From G039954875 sp039954875 (GTDB taxonomy: Bacteria; Bacteroidota; Bacteroidia; Flavobacteriales; Blattabacteriaceae): a stretch of DNA of 64,000 nucleotides. Both the position numbers and the translations under genes were made by a program. Position 1 is the first letter of the stretch, and each line of letters opens with the position of its first letter. Shown here in pieces: positions 30,341-40,699 of this stretch. Below the pieces are notes generated by a model. The model made no database searches, was not told where the DNA came from, and worked only from the letters and a program-made list of their open reading frames with translations. The stretch lies in contig CP157202.1 in assembly GCA_039954875.1 (NCBI GenBank), positions 930,001 to 994,000 of the forward strand, in the 5' to 3' direction.

Positions 30341-33140
30341 GAATAATACAACCTATATTCTCGATAGATATAGATAAGATTCTGGGTAAATTTATTTATC
30401 ATCGGGATGGTTTAAGTAACTATCAGATAGCTCAAAAAGGACACAAATCGCCGAGGGGGCTAGGAATCGTATTGTACAAATATTAGGACAAGAGAAGTAT
30501 GAATTTTAAATATCAATAATAATCCTATCATTACGTCGAATCCATTGTTTAAAATGTATTTGAAAGAATTGCACAGTCGAAGAGGATTCAATGCAGCCTT
30601 ATAACATCATGTTAAGCCTATTGGTGGGTAAACACGGAGGGCTAAGGAATCAATACGGTATTATTTGCCGGGGGGAGGTAGGTTAAAAACTCTTAAGTAG
30701 AATAAATATTACTAGAGAACCTGGTACGTATGATCCACCCCTAATTGTAAACCTCTTAACGGATAGGGACCCTAGATCATGACTCAGGCATTACCATCCA
30801 AAACCAAAAAACTCTGATGACGACACTCATGGATATTATCACTAATAAACAAAGGCTTATTGACCTTAGAAAAAACGCAATACTTTTCCCTATCAGAAAA
30901 AGATCGGGTTTACTTCCACTGCCTGGCATGGATTATATAGAATATCATGAAACCGAAGTAAGTTTCTATTATAGGACAAGCCAAGCCCTCAAAAACATTA
31001 TGGATGCAACAGGTGTAAAAGATTTATTCAGAAATATGAGACCAATATAGCATTGAAGTTCAATATCATATGCACAGATCTAATCATCAATAGAACACCT
31101 CGATTGAGTTACATCGCCTCTCAACTAGCAAATCCTAATATGGAAATACTCTTGGATAATGTCTTACGGTAAGATAATCATATTTCCCAAATAGTAGATT
31201 AAGAATCTGAACTTGTAAAACAAAAAATGGTTTTGTTAATAAAAATAGATTAGTCAAAGCCAATATATCCGTATGGGAGGGAATATTACAAAATTCAAAC
31301 CTCACCGAGCAAACGTGGATAGGTATTTAAACAAAAATACAAATACTACGAGAAAGACGCCAAAGGATACAGGACATAACTCAAAGAGTATATTGGGAAA
31401 TAGAACAACGTAGACTGAGTGGTAAAGAAGATATTACGTTTTCATACTTTAGTGAATTGTTTACAGAGGAAGTATTATGGTCATAGATTCATATTTGAGC
31501 AGAATCGGAGGGTTTGTAACGTATACTTTATATGATTTGGATGGGCGGCTTTGGTGAATACAAACACTTGACATAAAAGTAGCCAAAAAAAATACTCCCA
31601 ACTTATCCAAGAAGTCCACAGACGCATCCAAGGTAAAATCTTAGAAGATCGGTTGAGTATCTCTCCAATAGACATAAGCCAAACGGACATAGATAAAATC
31701 GTAAAAAGATTCCTATCCTTAGCCCCCCCGTCCCCCTTCTATTTATCCAACAAACAGAAGATATCATAGGAGGAATCATGAAAACCGACCGTAAACAAAA
31801 CTCAAACATAAAAATAACAGCCGCAGACCGCTACATCGCTGAACATATAGAGCGCGACTTAGAAGATAGGGGTTCCAAATTATCAGAGCAGAGAAAGAAG
31901 AAAACGCAAAAGACCATATCAACCTACTAAAAACTGAACGGGCCACAAACTCAGTTAATATAAAAAGACGGTAAAGAACAGATCAAGACGATCAAAGGAT
32001 AAGAAGCCCCCAGCCTCGAAGGCTTTATAGACATAATCAAACACGGCATCAAAGTAGATAAAAACCTCACCACAGTGCTTGACGTACACTATTACGTGGG
32101 CAGATATCAGGCATCTTTCAAATAAGCGTTCAAGTCGGTATAGAGGCGTTAGCTTGGATATTTTGGGACAGTCTTCCGTACATCACTCGATCAAATTGAG
32201 CTAGCGAATTCCAATGTTACTGTTTAAGTTGAAACGATTAATTAAATTAGGAGGTAAATCGATCCTAAAAATATTCTCGTTATTGGGCAATGTGATCGAT
32301 ACGATCAAGGCTAATACGAAAGCCATCTTGGAAATAAGGTATTTTTTAAGGTCTTTGAGACAAGAAAAGGAGAGCGGGGGATATTGTTATAATGCGCAGG
32401 TAAATATATCGCTGCACCGTAATATATCGTTATCAAAAAGCTCATGCTGGGCTTAGAGCAGATGAAGGTAGAGTATGCCCTGCAGAAATATACGATGTAT
32501 AATAGAGATGGTAGCAATACACCCAAGCCGGCTTGGATATGGACCCCTTACCGGATTAAGGTCTAATCCCAAGTCAATACATGCAAGTTTCTTATCCGAA
32601 AGATTGTCGAATGTTGATAATACCTACCATCTCGGGGAGCCAATTGTCTTTTGACTGGGACGTAATCGACAGCTTGCGCAACGATACTGAAATACAGGAA
32701 AACAAGGCTATGCAAAGTACGCATCCAGGCTTTATCTATGAGATACAGGGGTCTGTATTTACGATGGGGTGGACGGTCAAATACATCAGTAGGATTAATT
32801 TTGCTTATGATTAGACTTGAGGTCAAAGTAGAGATCCAAGTAGATAAATTGAGCATTAATCTTTCCTCATACGAGTCCTACTGATGGAGACGATCCAAAG
32901 GAAAGAGCAAGGAGCAGACCACCGAGCAGATACGAAAATACCATGTATATCTGAGTTATAAATTAGTTTCTGAGGCCTAAGGCACTCAGATGATAGTCAT
33001 ACCCCCTTGAACCATCAAGTTGCAAGTGGGTGGTAAGGTACCCTAGGACTAGATCCTAGATCTGATCAATCATGGAGTTTATGATGAGATCGCATCGGAA
33101 TTGCACTATGAAGTAACGCAGGGCTATGAAGATCTTTTAT
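30341..33140 (+). pseudogene. Cluster of unidentified gene remnants (several short genes)
   Basis: At least five protein-like blocks lie in series on the plus strand. (1) About 30350-30520: SIDIDKILGKFIYHRDGLSN, RNRIVQILGQEKYEF. (2) 30817-31190: RKNAILFPIRKRSGLLPLPG, SYIASQLANPNMEILLDNVL. (3) 31270-31485: TQRVYWEIEQRRLSGKEDIT, SYFSELFTEEVLW. (4) 31578-32130: KYSQLIQEVHRRIQGKILED, ITAADRYIAEHIERDLEDRG, EGFIDIIKHGIKVDKNLTTV. (5) 32214-33140: an amphipathic stretch, then ERLSNVDNTYHLGEPIVF, DWDVIDSLRNDTEIQE and HPGFIYEIQGSVFTMGWTVK. Stops and shifts occur throughout. The run of short same-strand genes recalls a phage-tail or mobile-element module, but I cannot name any family. Confidence 0.4.
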
Positions 33141-33309
33141 TCTAGATAAGCTTGTATCAATTTTCTTTTTAATGTGCGCCCCCCAACTAATTTATAATTT
33201 TCTAAATCATAAAGGAGCATAAAAGACACTAAACCATCCATAAAACGTCACAAAAAGGTTAGATCAATCTTTTACAAACCATTGTTAATCACAAGTATAA
33301 GAAAGGATG

Positions 33310-33383
33310 TGGTCCCAGCTGGGCTTGAACCAGCGACCCCCTGATTATGAGTCAGATGCTCTAACCAACTGAGCTATGGGACC
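33310..33383 (-). tRNA. tRNA-Met (anticodon CAT)
   Basis: Minus strand cloverleaf: acceptor GGTCCCA/TGGGACC, D-arm AGCTCAGTTGGTTAGAGCA, anticodon loop CTCATAA (CAT), and T-arm GCTGGTTCAAGCCCAGC. Probably the elongator type from its first pair (G-C) and D-arm; a CAT tRNA modified to read Ile AUA cannot be excluded by eye. CCA is not encoded. Confidence 0.92.
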
Positions 33384-33431
33384 TAAAAGAATTTACAATT
33401 ATACAATAAAGTTCGTCAGCTTGCAACCCTC

Positions 33432-34055
33432 ATGATCAAGAACGTAATTTTTGACCTCGGGAATGTCCTCATCCCATTAAAAATAAAACCACTTCAATTT
33501 GAATTTATTAAATTAGAACTTTTCTATACTCCAAAATAATTGAAGGACGTCTTTGTTGCTATCTATCTTTGAAATTGGACAGATCAGCACGAATGATTTC
33601 ATCTCGGTCATACAGAAACACACCCCTCTAGGAAATCCACAAAAGATCCAAAAAACATGATGTTCCTTAATAGGCTTTTTCGACTAAAGAAATCTTGAAA
33701 TCTTATGTTGGACCAGAAACCACCACCGAATATTTCTATTAAGCAATATAAATACTTTGCACATAAAAGCCACCCAAACTCCAATGTCCCCCTCTATAAA
33801 ACATTTGAAAATCACTTCGATCAATTATACGTTTCTCATAAGGTGGGTATAAAAAAACCTCACAGAACCCTATATGAAATGGTATTAAACTAAAATTAAA
33901 TCCCCCCACATGAAAGCCTTTTTATCGACTATTTAGCATAAAATATTACAGTAGCAGTTCAACTTGGTATATATACTTGTCATTTTGACATCCGAGAATC
34001 ATACCTCATTAACCTGAATAACAAGATCAAACATATCAACCTCTTAGTTAGTTAA
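33432..34055 (+). pseudogene. HAD-superfamily hydrolase, broken
   Basis: Begins MIKNVIFDLGNVLIPL with the HAD nucleophile motif (family DxxGxL/V). Later blocks YKTFENHFDQLYVSHKVGIK (motif III Lys), KPHRTLYEMVL and PHESLFIDYLA (motif IV, D-D changed to D-Y) follow the YihX-like haloacid dehalogenase order, ending INLLVS. Stops and shifts break the cap region. The intact protein would be a small phosphatase. Confidence 0.8.
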
Positions 34056-34057
34056 CT

Positions 34058-34088
34058 ATTGGGATGTTTTTTCGTTGGTCTATATTTG
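34058..34088 (+). promoter_or_regulatory. Bacteroidota-type promoter for rbfA
   Basis: TTG (34059-34061) followed after 19 bases by TATATTTG (34081-34088), an exact TAnnTTTG -7 box at the family's normal spacing. The rbfA ATG is only five bases further on, so the mRNA would be leaderless or have a leader of a few bases. Confidence 0.55.
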
Positions 34089-34093
34089 CAAAC

Positions 34094-34453
34094 ATGGATA
34101 CCACCCGACAAAAAAAAGCCGCATCGCTGATCCGTAAAGAATTAGCAGAATTGCTTCGCCGTGAGGCGAGTCGTAATCAAAACGGCCTATTAATCAGCGT
34201 AACCCAAGTACATGTCACCACTAATTTAGGACTAGCAAGAATTGACATCCGTTTTTTTCCCTCAAAAGGGAAGGAACATCTCTTAGAGACAATACGTACT
34301 CGAGCCAGCCACTACAAAAAACTACTGACTAAGCAACTTAGGTACCAACTTCAGAAATTCCCTGAATTATATTTTCGTATAGATGATTCATTGGAATACA
34401 TCGACCAAATAGAAAAAGAACTCAGAGGAGAAGGACAAAACCCTATAAAGTAA
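34094..34453 (+). CDS. rbfA: Ribosome-binding factor A
   Basis: Small KH-like protein that binds the 30S subunit and helps mature the 5' end of 16S rRNA. The 119 residues start MDTTRQKKAASLIRKELAEL and contain LLISVTQVHVTTNLGLARID, the conserved strand-helix of RbfA, and ELYFRIDDSLEYIDQIEKE near the end. I choose the ATG at 34094 rather than the one at 34064 because relatives start with this basic helix, and because the better promoter box overlaps the longer version. It lies five bases before the LolC-like gene, so they form an operon. Confidence 0.92.
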   Translation: MDTTRQKKAASLIRKELAELLRREASRNQNGLLISVTQVHVTTNLGLARIDIRFFPSKGKEHLLETIRTRASHYKKLLTKQLRYQLQKFPELYFRIDDSLEYIDQIEKELRGEGQNPIK

Positions 34454-34458
34454 GCACA

Positions 34459-35655
34459 TTGCATATATCTTTTCACATAGCAAGGAGATATTTTTTCTCG
34501 AGAAAAAACACCAATGCCGTCAATATCATTACACTGATCGCTATAGGAGGATTGAGCATAGCCACGATGGCCTTATGTGTAATTCTAGCTATATTCTCAG
34601 GACTTAAAGACCTGAACATAAATATTTATCAAAGCATTAATCCTGACATCAAAATCTTACCTTCAAATGGAAAGGATTTCTATGTTAAAAAGGAATTGCT
34701 TCAGAAAATACGTACAGTACAAGGGGTAGAAGCCCTTTCACAGACCATCGAAGAGAAGGTCTATCTACGGTATCGAGACCGTGATCATTTGGCTTATCTC
34801 AAAGGGGTAGATACAAACTACGAACATGTAATAGACCTCCAAAAGCATATCATTTTAGGTAATCCCATCTCATCAAGCTATCCGGATGGTATTGTAGCCG
34901 GTATTACGGTAGCCCAACGCCTCTCTTTAGTTTTGGGCGACTGGCAAACTCCAGTGAAGATTTTTGTACCTAGACCAGGAAAGGGGCAGATCACTAAAGT
35001 ATCTTTCGTTCAAAAAGATGCCATCACAACAGGGATTTTCAACATCCTCGATGAGGTCAACGATAGATACGTATATGGTCATCTTTCTTTTGTACAAGAA
35101 TTGATTGACAAAGGCAGTAACATCTATGCTTTAGAACTTAAAGTAGTTTCACAAGCCAACATCGATATAGTGAAAAGCGCATTGATCAAAATATTAGGCC
35201 CCGGATATATTGTAAAAACACGTGCCGAACAACAAGAAACCTTATCCAAAGTGATGAATACCGAAAATTTCGTCATCTACCTCCTATTGAGCCTAGTTAC
35301 GTTGATCACCGCTTTCAATCTGATCGGAGCCATCATTATACTAAAATTAAACAAAAGAGAACAAAACTATACACTCTGTAGCTTAGGTTTAACCATTCTA
35401 CAGCTGAAAAAAATTTTTATTTACACGGGATTGATCATCACCTTAATAGGATGGGGCGTAGGTATCTTAGGAGGATATACCTTGGCCTTCATCCAATACA
35501 AGTACACCTGGATCAACGTCAATGAAACTACCGCCTTCCCTGTGAAATTTACAATGAATGACTTTTTACTTACTACAATCACGGTTTGGACTATTGGGTT
35601 ATGTACCTCCTACCTTTCATCACAAAAGATATACCTATCATCAGAGCAAAACTAA
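34459..35655 (+). CDS. FtsX/LolC-type ABC transporter permease
   Basis: A 398-residue inner-membrane protein with an N-terminal helix (about residues 22-46), a large periplasmic MacB-PCD-like domain (about 47-265) and three C-terminal helices (about 270-390). The opening ISFHIARRYFFSRKNTNAVN and AIGGLSIATMALCVILAIFSGL match Bacteroidota lipoprotein-release permeases (LolC/LolE). It begins with TTG, five bases after the rbfA stop, and no ATG fits. With a LolD ATPase, encoded elsewhere, it would extract lipoproteins from the inner membrane. The gene is complete. Confidence 0.88.
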   Translation: MHISFHIARRYFFSRKNTNAVNIITLIAIGGLSIATMALCVILAIFSGLKDLNINIYQSINPDIKILPSNGKDFYVKKELLQKIRTVQGVEALSQTIEEKVYLRYRDRDHLAYLKGVDTNYEHVIDLQKHIILGNPISSSYPDGIVAGITVAQRLSLVLGDWQTPVKIFVPRPGKGQITKVSFVQKDAITTGIFNILDEVNDRYVYGHLSFVQELIDKGSNIYALELKVVSQANIDIVKSALIKILGPGYIVKTRAEQQETLSKVMNTENFVIYLLLSLVTLITAFNLIGAIIILKLNKREQNYTLCSLGLTILQLKKIFIYTGLIITLIGWGVGILGGYTLAFIQYKYTWINVNETTAFPVKFTMNDFLLTTITVWTIGLCTSYLSSQKIYLSSEQN

Positions 35656-35692
35656 ATCCTAAAGGAGCCAGACGGCCTATTTCTGGACAGCT

Positions 35693-37031
35693 TTAAGGCC
35701 TACGCAATCTGAAAACTTTTCCTATTCCTTCATAATAAAACCCTGGAAAAATGATTCCCTCAGGATCCAAGATATTCCTACCATAAAAGATCACTTTGTT
35801 TTTCAACCAGAAAGCTACCAACTAAAAATAAGGTTAATGAAATTAGGATTATTCCGTAGCAATGATCAAGGCATCTGCATCATCTAACACCTCGTACATG
35901 TCCCAAGCATATTGGATATTATCCCCAAAACACCTTCCTACATTGTGCATAACCACAGAATCAAAAACTGATAGAGGGTTATACCAGACCGCAAAAACCT
36001 TTCGATCATATTAAGCGCGAGGAGGCCTTTCGAATATCATCTGTATTGGGTTTAAAGTCTAACCCCAAAAAGGCGATCTTCTGAATGGTCAAGTATCCGA
36101 TCGGAATATCTATGGATCCTTTTTAACCAAAATAGTCTTTTAAGCTTCATTTACGGTTTTTATGGCTTCCAAAACACGAAAATAGCACTCCTGTAGTTTA
36201 CCTTAGTAGATCAAGGCTCTGGACATCTCCTGGGTAAAAAACTCCCACCATAACCTATACCGGGAAATAAAAATCTATGCCCAATGCGCTCATTATAGCC
36301 CATCCCCAAATATACTTTATCAATACCTACTCCGATGTACATTCACGAAAATTAGCCACCTCATTCATAAATGGTAATCTTGATCGCTATAAAAGCATTG
36401 GCAGCATACTTGGTTAAATATCCTGATCTCTCATCCATGATCAACAATGGATCACCAACATCGGTAATAAGATTTATAAATATTTCTCATCAACTTAATA
36501 ACCTTTTATGTACTAGCACTTATGATGATCCTGTTAGGCCTCTTGAAATACTTTACGGCAAAACTTTCTCATAAAAACTCAGGATTGGAAACTACATCAA
36601 AAAGCACATTAGCATTTTGAGCGATACCTTTTCGACCCCTTTCAGCTATGCCCACCGGCACGGTACTCTTGTTTAAGATAACCTTATAACCATATTGATG
36701 ATCTTATCCAAAGATTCAACTACACTGAAGCACATGAGTGAAGATCCACCGAACCATGTTCACCTGAAGGAGTAGGCAAAGCTAAAAAAAATGATTGTAG
36801 AAGCATAAATAGCCACCTTCAACTCAGTAGTGAGGTAAAGACTTTTTACATCGATATTGTATTTAAAAATTTCTTCGAGCCGGGGTTCCTAAATGGGAAC
36901 TTTCCCATCCTTCATCCATTTGACTTTTTATTCATTACAATATCCATATAAATGATCTTATTGCTCCGATCCGCCAGATAAGTATCCGTGACCAAACTTA
37001 CGTATCCAGTACCTATAACATTTATATTCAT
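35693..37031 (-). pseudogene. ugd: UDP-glucose 6-dehydrogenase, broken
   Basis: Start MNINVIGTGYVSLVTDTYLA matches the Ugd nucleotide-binding region (GxGYVGLV), followed by IIYMDIV and a FPFRNPG block like 'PIYEPGL'. The end reads DPEGIIFPGFYYEGIGKVFR, the C-terminal 'FxYxGIGR' of the family. Between them only fragments such as the catalytic-region equivalents can be traced, with many stops and frameshifts. The intact enzyme would make UDP-glucuronate for surface polysaccharide. Confidence 0.8.
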
Positions 37032-37133
37032 AATGAAATAACTTTCAAAGACATAAACAAAAGTATCGATAAAACCCATATCTTTGTTCAGTATTCATTT
37101 TACCTAATCAACAATTATTTAAAAAAAATCATC

Positions 37134-37931
37134 ATAGTCCATATAGAAGCTATTAGAAAGAGAAAATACCAAGGCGAAAAGATCACTGTATTGACCGCTT
37201 ATGATTATTCAATGGCTACACTCCTCGACGAAGCGGGAATTGATATTTTATTGGTAGGAGACTCTGCAGCCAATGTGATGGCAGGCCATGTAACCACTTT
37301 ACCAATCACTCTGGATCAGATGATCTACCATGCAAGCGCTGTGGCCCGAGCTGCGCAACGTGCATTGGTGATTGCAGATTTACCGTTTGGTAGCTACCAA
37401 ACCAGCCCTGAAAAGGCTTTTGAGTCAGCCGTCCGCATGATGAAAGAAACCGACGTACATGGGATAAAGTTAGAAGGCGGGGCAAGAATCAAAAAAATAA
37501 TAGAAAAAATCACCACTGCAGGTGTCCCTGTGATGGGGCATCTAGGGCTTACCCCACAATCGATCTATCAATTCGGCACTTACACCCTGAGAGCCCAAAC
37601 AGAGATAGAAGCCGAAAAACTTTTAAACGACGCAAAAAGCTTGGTTGAAGCAGGCTGTTTTGCTTTAGTCCTAGAAAAAATCCCAGCACAGCTAGCTGCC
37701 AAGGTCACCACCTCAATCACAATACCTACGATAGGTATCGGTGCTGGGAAAGATGTCGACGGACAAGTTTTAGTCATCCACGATCTACTTGGCATGAATA
37801 AAAATTTCCAACCCAAATTCGTCCGACGTTACCTCAATCTACACGAACAGATCAATCAAGCAGTCAAGCAATACATTGAAAATGTAAAAAAAGAAGACTT
37901 TCCAAATGAGGACGAACAATACCGAACATAG
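37134..37931 (+). CDS. panB: Ketopantoate hydroxymethyltransferase PanB, start codon unclear
   Basis: Makes ketopantoate from alpha-ketoisovalerate and methylene-tetrahydrofolate, the first step of pantothenate and CoA synthesis. The body is intact: TVLTAYDYSMATLLDEAGID, LVGDSAANVMAGH (Mg site), IADLPFGSYQTS, GIKLEGG, GVPVMGHLGLTPQS and PTIGIGAGKDVDGQVLVIHD. Homology extends upstream to HIEAIRKRKYQGEKI, but that region has no in-frame ATG or GTG. Candidates are ATA 37134, ATT 37152 or an internal TTG at 37191, the last removing conserved residues. TATCTTTG at 37079-37086 fits a -7 promoter box. Either a rare start is used or the start has just been lost, so function is uncertain. Confidence 0.85.
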   Translation: MVHIEAIRKRKYQGEKITVLTAYDYSMATLLDEAGIDILLVGDSAANVMAGHVTTLPITLDQMIYHASAVARAAQRALVIADLPFGSYQTSPEKAFESAVRMMKETDVHGIKLEGGARIKKIIEKITTAGVPVMGHLGLTPQSIYQFGTYTLRAQTEIEAEKLLNDAKSLVEAGCFALVLEKIPAQLAAKVTTSITIPTIGIGAGKDVDGQVLVIHDLLGMNKNFQPKFVRRYLNLHEQINQAVKQYIENVKKEDFPNEDEQYRT

Positions 37932-38648
37932 CCCTCGAAACCATCTAAAACCCTATACGAAGATAATCATCTGATCGCGGTATCCCCCCTCTTCAAACAC
38001 CCCTTACAATGAAACAAAACAGGTGGTATCACTTTGAGTGAATTTGATAAAAACTACCTAAAAAAATCAGAAAAAGGGAGAAATCTTCCTCGGTAAAGTA
38101 CACCTACTGGACCAGCCTACGAGTAGCCGTGTCCTTTTTGCTCGGACAAGTAAAGCACTAGAGCGATTGAACAAGATACTTCAAACCAATCAATGAGAAA
38201 AACGCATTGGAAATGGGTAAAAATGCCACCAAAAAAAGACAAAGATATCTCAACCCATTACTTGGTGAGAAATTTACAAAAAAACGATCAATATCCTATT
38301 GATACAGAAAAGCCAGGAAACAAGAAAACCGTGTTGGACTATAAAATCTTAACCATACTCAAACACTACTACCTCCTGCAGATCCACCTGCATACCGAAC
38401 GACTCCATCAAATTGGAAGCCAACTCCCAGTCATAAATGGGTTGCCCGATCAAAGGCAGACGTAAAATACGGAGCAGGTAGACCCAATACTGACCATAGC
38501 ATACATCTGAATGCACGAAGTTTATATCTAACACATCCAAATCTGTAAAAAACCTTTGAAGATCATAGCCCCACCACCCGACGAAACGTCATGGAAATAC
38601 TGCGAAAAGCAACTTAAAAAAAATGATTGGTCTTCACCCCTCATGTTA
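37906..38648 (+). pseudogene. RluA-family pseudouridine synthase, broken
   Basis: Its ATG lies within the end of panB, a neighbour order frequent in Bacteroidota. Pieces follow RluA/RluD: LYEDNHLIAV, EIFLGKVHLLDQPTSSRVLF with the catalytic motif HRLDRPxSG altered to HLLDQPTSS, ARTSKALERLNK, NEKRIGNG, YYLLQIHLHTERLHQIGSQL, and DETSWKY near the end. The catalytic Asp environment is damaged and there are several shifts and stops, including early ones around 37975. The intact protein would isomerise uridines in rRNA. Confidence 0.82.
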
Positions 38649-38664
38649 AAAAAAAATATTTTTT

Positions 38665-39486
38665 ATGAAATATATTAAAATCACATTAACCACTATCAGT
38701 AGTTGTTGACCCAAGCTTGTAGGAGCAGGGAGCAGACATTATCCTCTTCTTTGACTTGTGGCTGATCGGTGATATGAGTCGATGGGGTGAAAAATGTTTA
38801 AACAAAAGTAAAATAGACTCTACACTCGCACCCTTTTTGGTCACGGTGATCAACTTAGGCCTGAAGATCTTACTCTTCATCTCTATAGCAGGAGTTATTG
38901 GGATACAAACCACCTCTTTTGCAATAATTTTAGTAAGTATTTCATTGGCCATAGACAATGCTTTCAATAAATCATTAGGCCGTCTAGCCTCAGGCATCAT
39001 ATTACTGATATTCAAATCTTTTAAGGTGGGTGGATTTAATCGAGACCAATGGAGTGATGTGCATAGTTAAAGATATCTTATCATTTGTGGCCATACTGTC
39101 TGACCCACAAAACCGTACACTGATCATCCCCAATGCGAGAATCACCTCTGAGGAAGTTAAAAAATTTCTCTATAGAATCGATTTCTAAATTCAATATTTC
39201 CCTCGCAATTCATTATGAATCAGATATTACTAAAAAGTCAAATAGATCATACGGCAAGTGCTAGACGAATATGCCTTCATGGTGAAAGAACCTGCGGCCC
39301 ATCGTAGTTGTATGAAAAATCGACAAGAATGCAATAGAAATGATCGCTATGACCTACTCGTAAAAAGAAAACCATTGAACTGTTTATCAGGAGACCAAGT
39401 AAAAAATTACAGAAGTGCTAGCCCAAAAAGATTACAAACCAGCACACCCTCAACGCATCGTCCAAGTCATTAAAAAAACATCTTAA
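38665..39486 (+). pseudogene. MscS-family mechanosensitive channel, broken
   Basis: The longest open part (38756-39070) reads GEKCLNKSKIDSTLAPFLVT, then FAIILVSISLAIDNAFNKSL and GRLASGIILLIFKSFKVGGF, the pore helix and beta-domain start of MscS (family: AIGxAL..SLxNxxSGxxLxxxxPFxxGD). Downstream blocks SDPQNRTLIIPNARITS, KFNISLAIHYESDI, VLDEYAFMVKEPA and HPQRIVQVIKKTS complete the C-terminal domain. A stop near codon 15, another after the pore domain and several shifts inactivate it. The intact channel would release solutes on osmotic downshift, a need that disappears inside host cells. Confidence 0.85.
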
Positions 39487-39557
39487 TCATCAGGAGGGGT
39501 GAAATGGGCCCCATGATATCAGTAAATTTCACTAAATTATCATGTAAATATTTTCAT

Positions 39558-40175
39558 ATGCTAATCATAGGCGTCAGTGGAGGCACTGGATCAGGAAAAA
39601 CTACCGTAGTAAATAAAATCCTGAGTAATCTCCCCCAAGAGGACATCATCATCCTTGCACAGGATCATTACTATCATGACAACAAACTCCTCTCTTTCGA
39701 AGAGCGAAAAAAAATCAACTTTGATCATCCACGATCGATCGATTTCGACCTACTGGTAGAGCATCTCAAAGCACTCAAAGCCGGGAAAGCCGTCGATCAG
39801 CCGGTCTACTCCTTCATCACTCATACACGTACAGGAGATTTCACGCACATCCAACCCCATCAAGTTATCATCGTCGAGGGGATATTAGTATTCACCCATA
39901 CCTCTTTGAGAAACCTTTTCGATATGAAAATCTTCATACATGCCGATGCTGATGAACGCCTGATCCGACGTATCAAAAGAGACATTGTTGAACGTGGCAG
40001 AGACCTCGATGAGGTGCTACGCCGTTACCAAGAAACCCTCAAGCCAATGCATGAACAATTCATCGAACCAACAAAATCTTATGCAGACATAATAATCCCA
40101 AATATGCGTCAAAACTACGTAGCTATCAATATCCTTAAATCAGTTATCCGAAATAAGATCAAAATAAAAAACTAA
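39558..40175 (+). CDS. udk: Uridine kinase
   Basis: Pyrimidine salvage: phosphorylates uridine and cytidine with ATP or GTP. The 205 residues start MLIIGVSGGTGSGKTTVVNK with the P-loop GGTGSGKT, then LAQDHYYHD, FDHPRSIDFDLL, the substrate loop QPVYSFITHTR and VIIVEGILVF. They end with ADERLIRRIKRDIVERGRDL, all typical. I start at 39558; a longer frame adds 18 residues unlike relatives. It is followed by the DivIC-like gene, an arrangement common in Bacteroidota. Intact. Confidence 0.95.
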   Translation: MLIIGVSGGTGSGKTTVVNKILSNLPQEDIIILAQDHYYHDNKLLSFEERKKINFDHPRSIDFDLLVEHLKALKAGKAVDQPVYSFITHTRTGDFTHIQPHQVIIVEGILVFTHTSLRNLFDMKIFIHADADERLIRRIKRDIVERGRDLDEVLRRYQETLKPMHEQFIEPTKSYADIIIPNMRQNYVAINILKSVIRNKIKIKN

Positions 40176-40210
40176 TCGTAACTTTGTCTATCGCCGGACA
40201 ATAAAGTTCC

Positions 40211-40570
40211 ATGGAAAGGTTTGGTCTAGAAGAAGACGAAGAATACATCCAAAAATATTCTCTTTTGAAAAATAAGTATTTTTGGATAGGGATTTCTTTC
40301 ACCCTATGGATGGTGTTTTTTGATACTAATTCTTTTATATCACATTGGAAACTTGAGCAAAACATCCGTAAAATTCAATCTGAAAGGAACTATCTAAAAA
40401 AAGAGATCGCTATAGAAAAATATCAACTCGAAAGGATACATACAGACCCAGATTATTTGGAAAAATTAGCCCGAGAGCATTTTCATATGAAACGCGACAA
40501 CGAAGACCTCTTTATCGTCACAGAAAGTAAGACGTCTAAAAAACAACCCAAAAAAATCGACGAACCATAG
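40211..40570 (+). CDS. Septum formation initiator (FtsB/DivIC-like) protein
   Basis: A 119-residue bitopic protein: an acidic cytoplasmic start, one membrane helix (about residues 27-45), then a coiled coil (NIRKIQSERNYLKKEIAIEK) and the family's DPDYLEKLAREHFHMKRDNE end. DivIC/FtsB bridges FtsL and FtsQ in the division complex. Its place directly after udk matches other Bacteroidota. The gene is intact, and the cell-division step it serves is presumably needed. Confidence 0.85.
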   Translation: MERFGLEEDEEYIQKYSLLKNKYFWIGISFTLWMVFFDTNSFISHWKLEQNIRKIQSERNYLKKEIAIEKYQLERIHTDPDYLEKLAREHFHMKRDNEDLFIVTESKTSKKQPKKIDEP

Positions 40571-40699
40571 ATCATTTCTACTTTCATTGGGCCAGAATAT
40601 CTGGAAATATACATACAAATTTATTTTCACTACCAGACAATAAACACTCTGTATACATCTCAGCAACAGCTACGAAATCACCCTCTAAGTCTACCCTAA

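Noticed and set aside
30341..33140. Firm call as contractile injection system or prophage
   Set aside because: No sheath, tube, baseplate, portal or terminase motif could be recognised; only a general resemblance in gene size and order.
25646..33383. Attachment-site direct repeats at the two tRNA genes
   Set aside because: I looked for copies of the tRNA-Leu and tRNA-Met 3' ends inside the island and saw none by eye; integration remains an inference.
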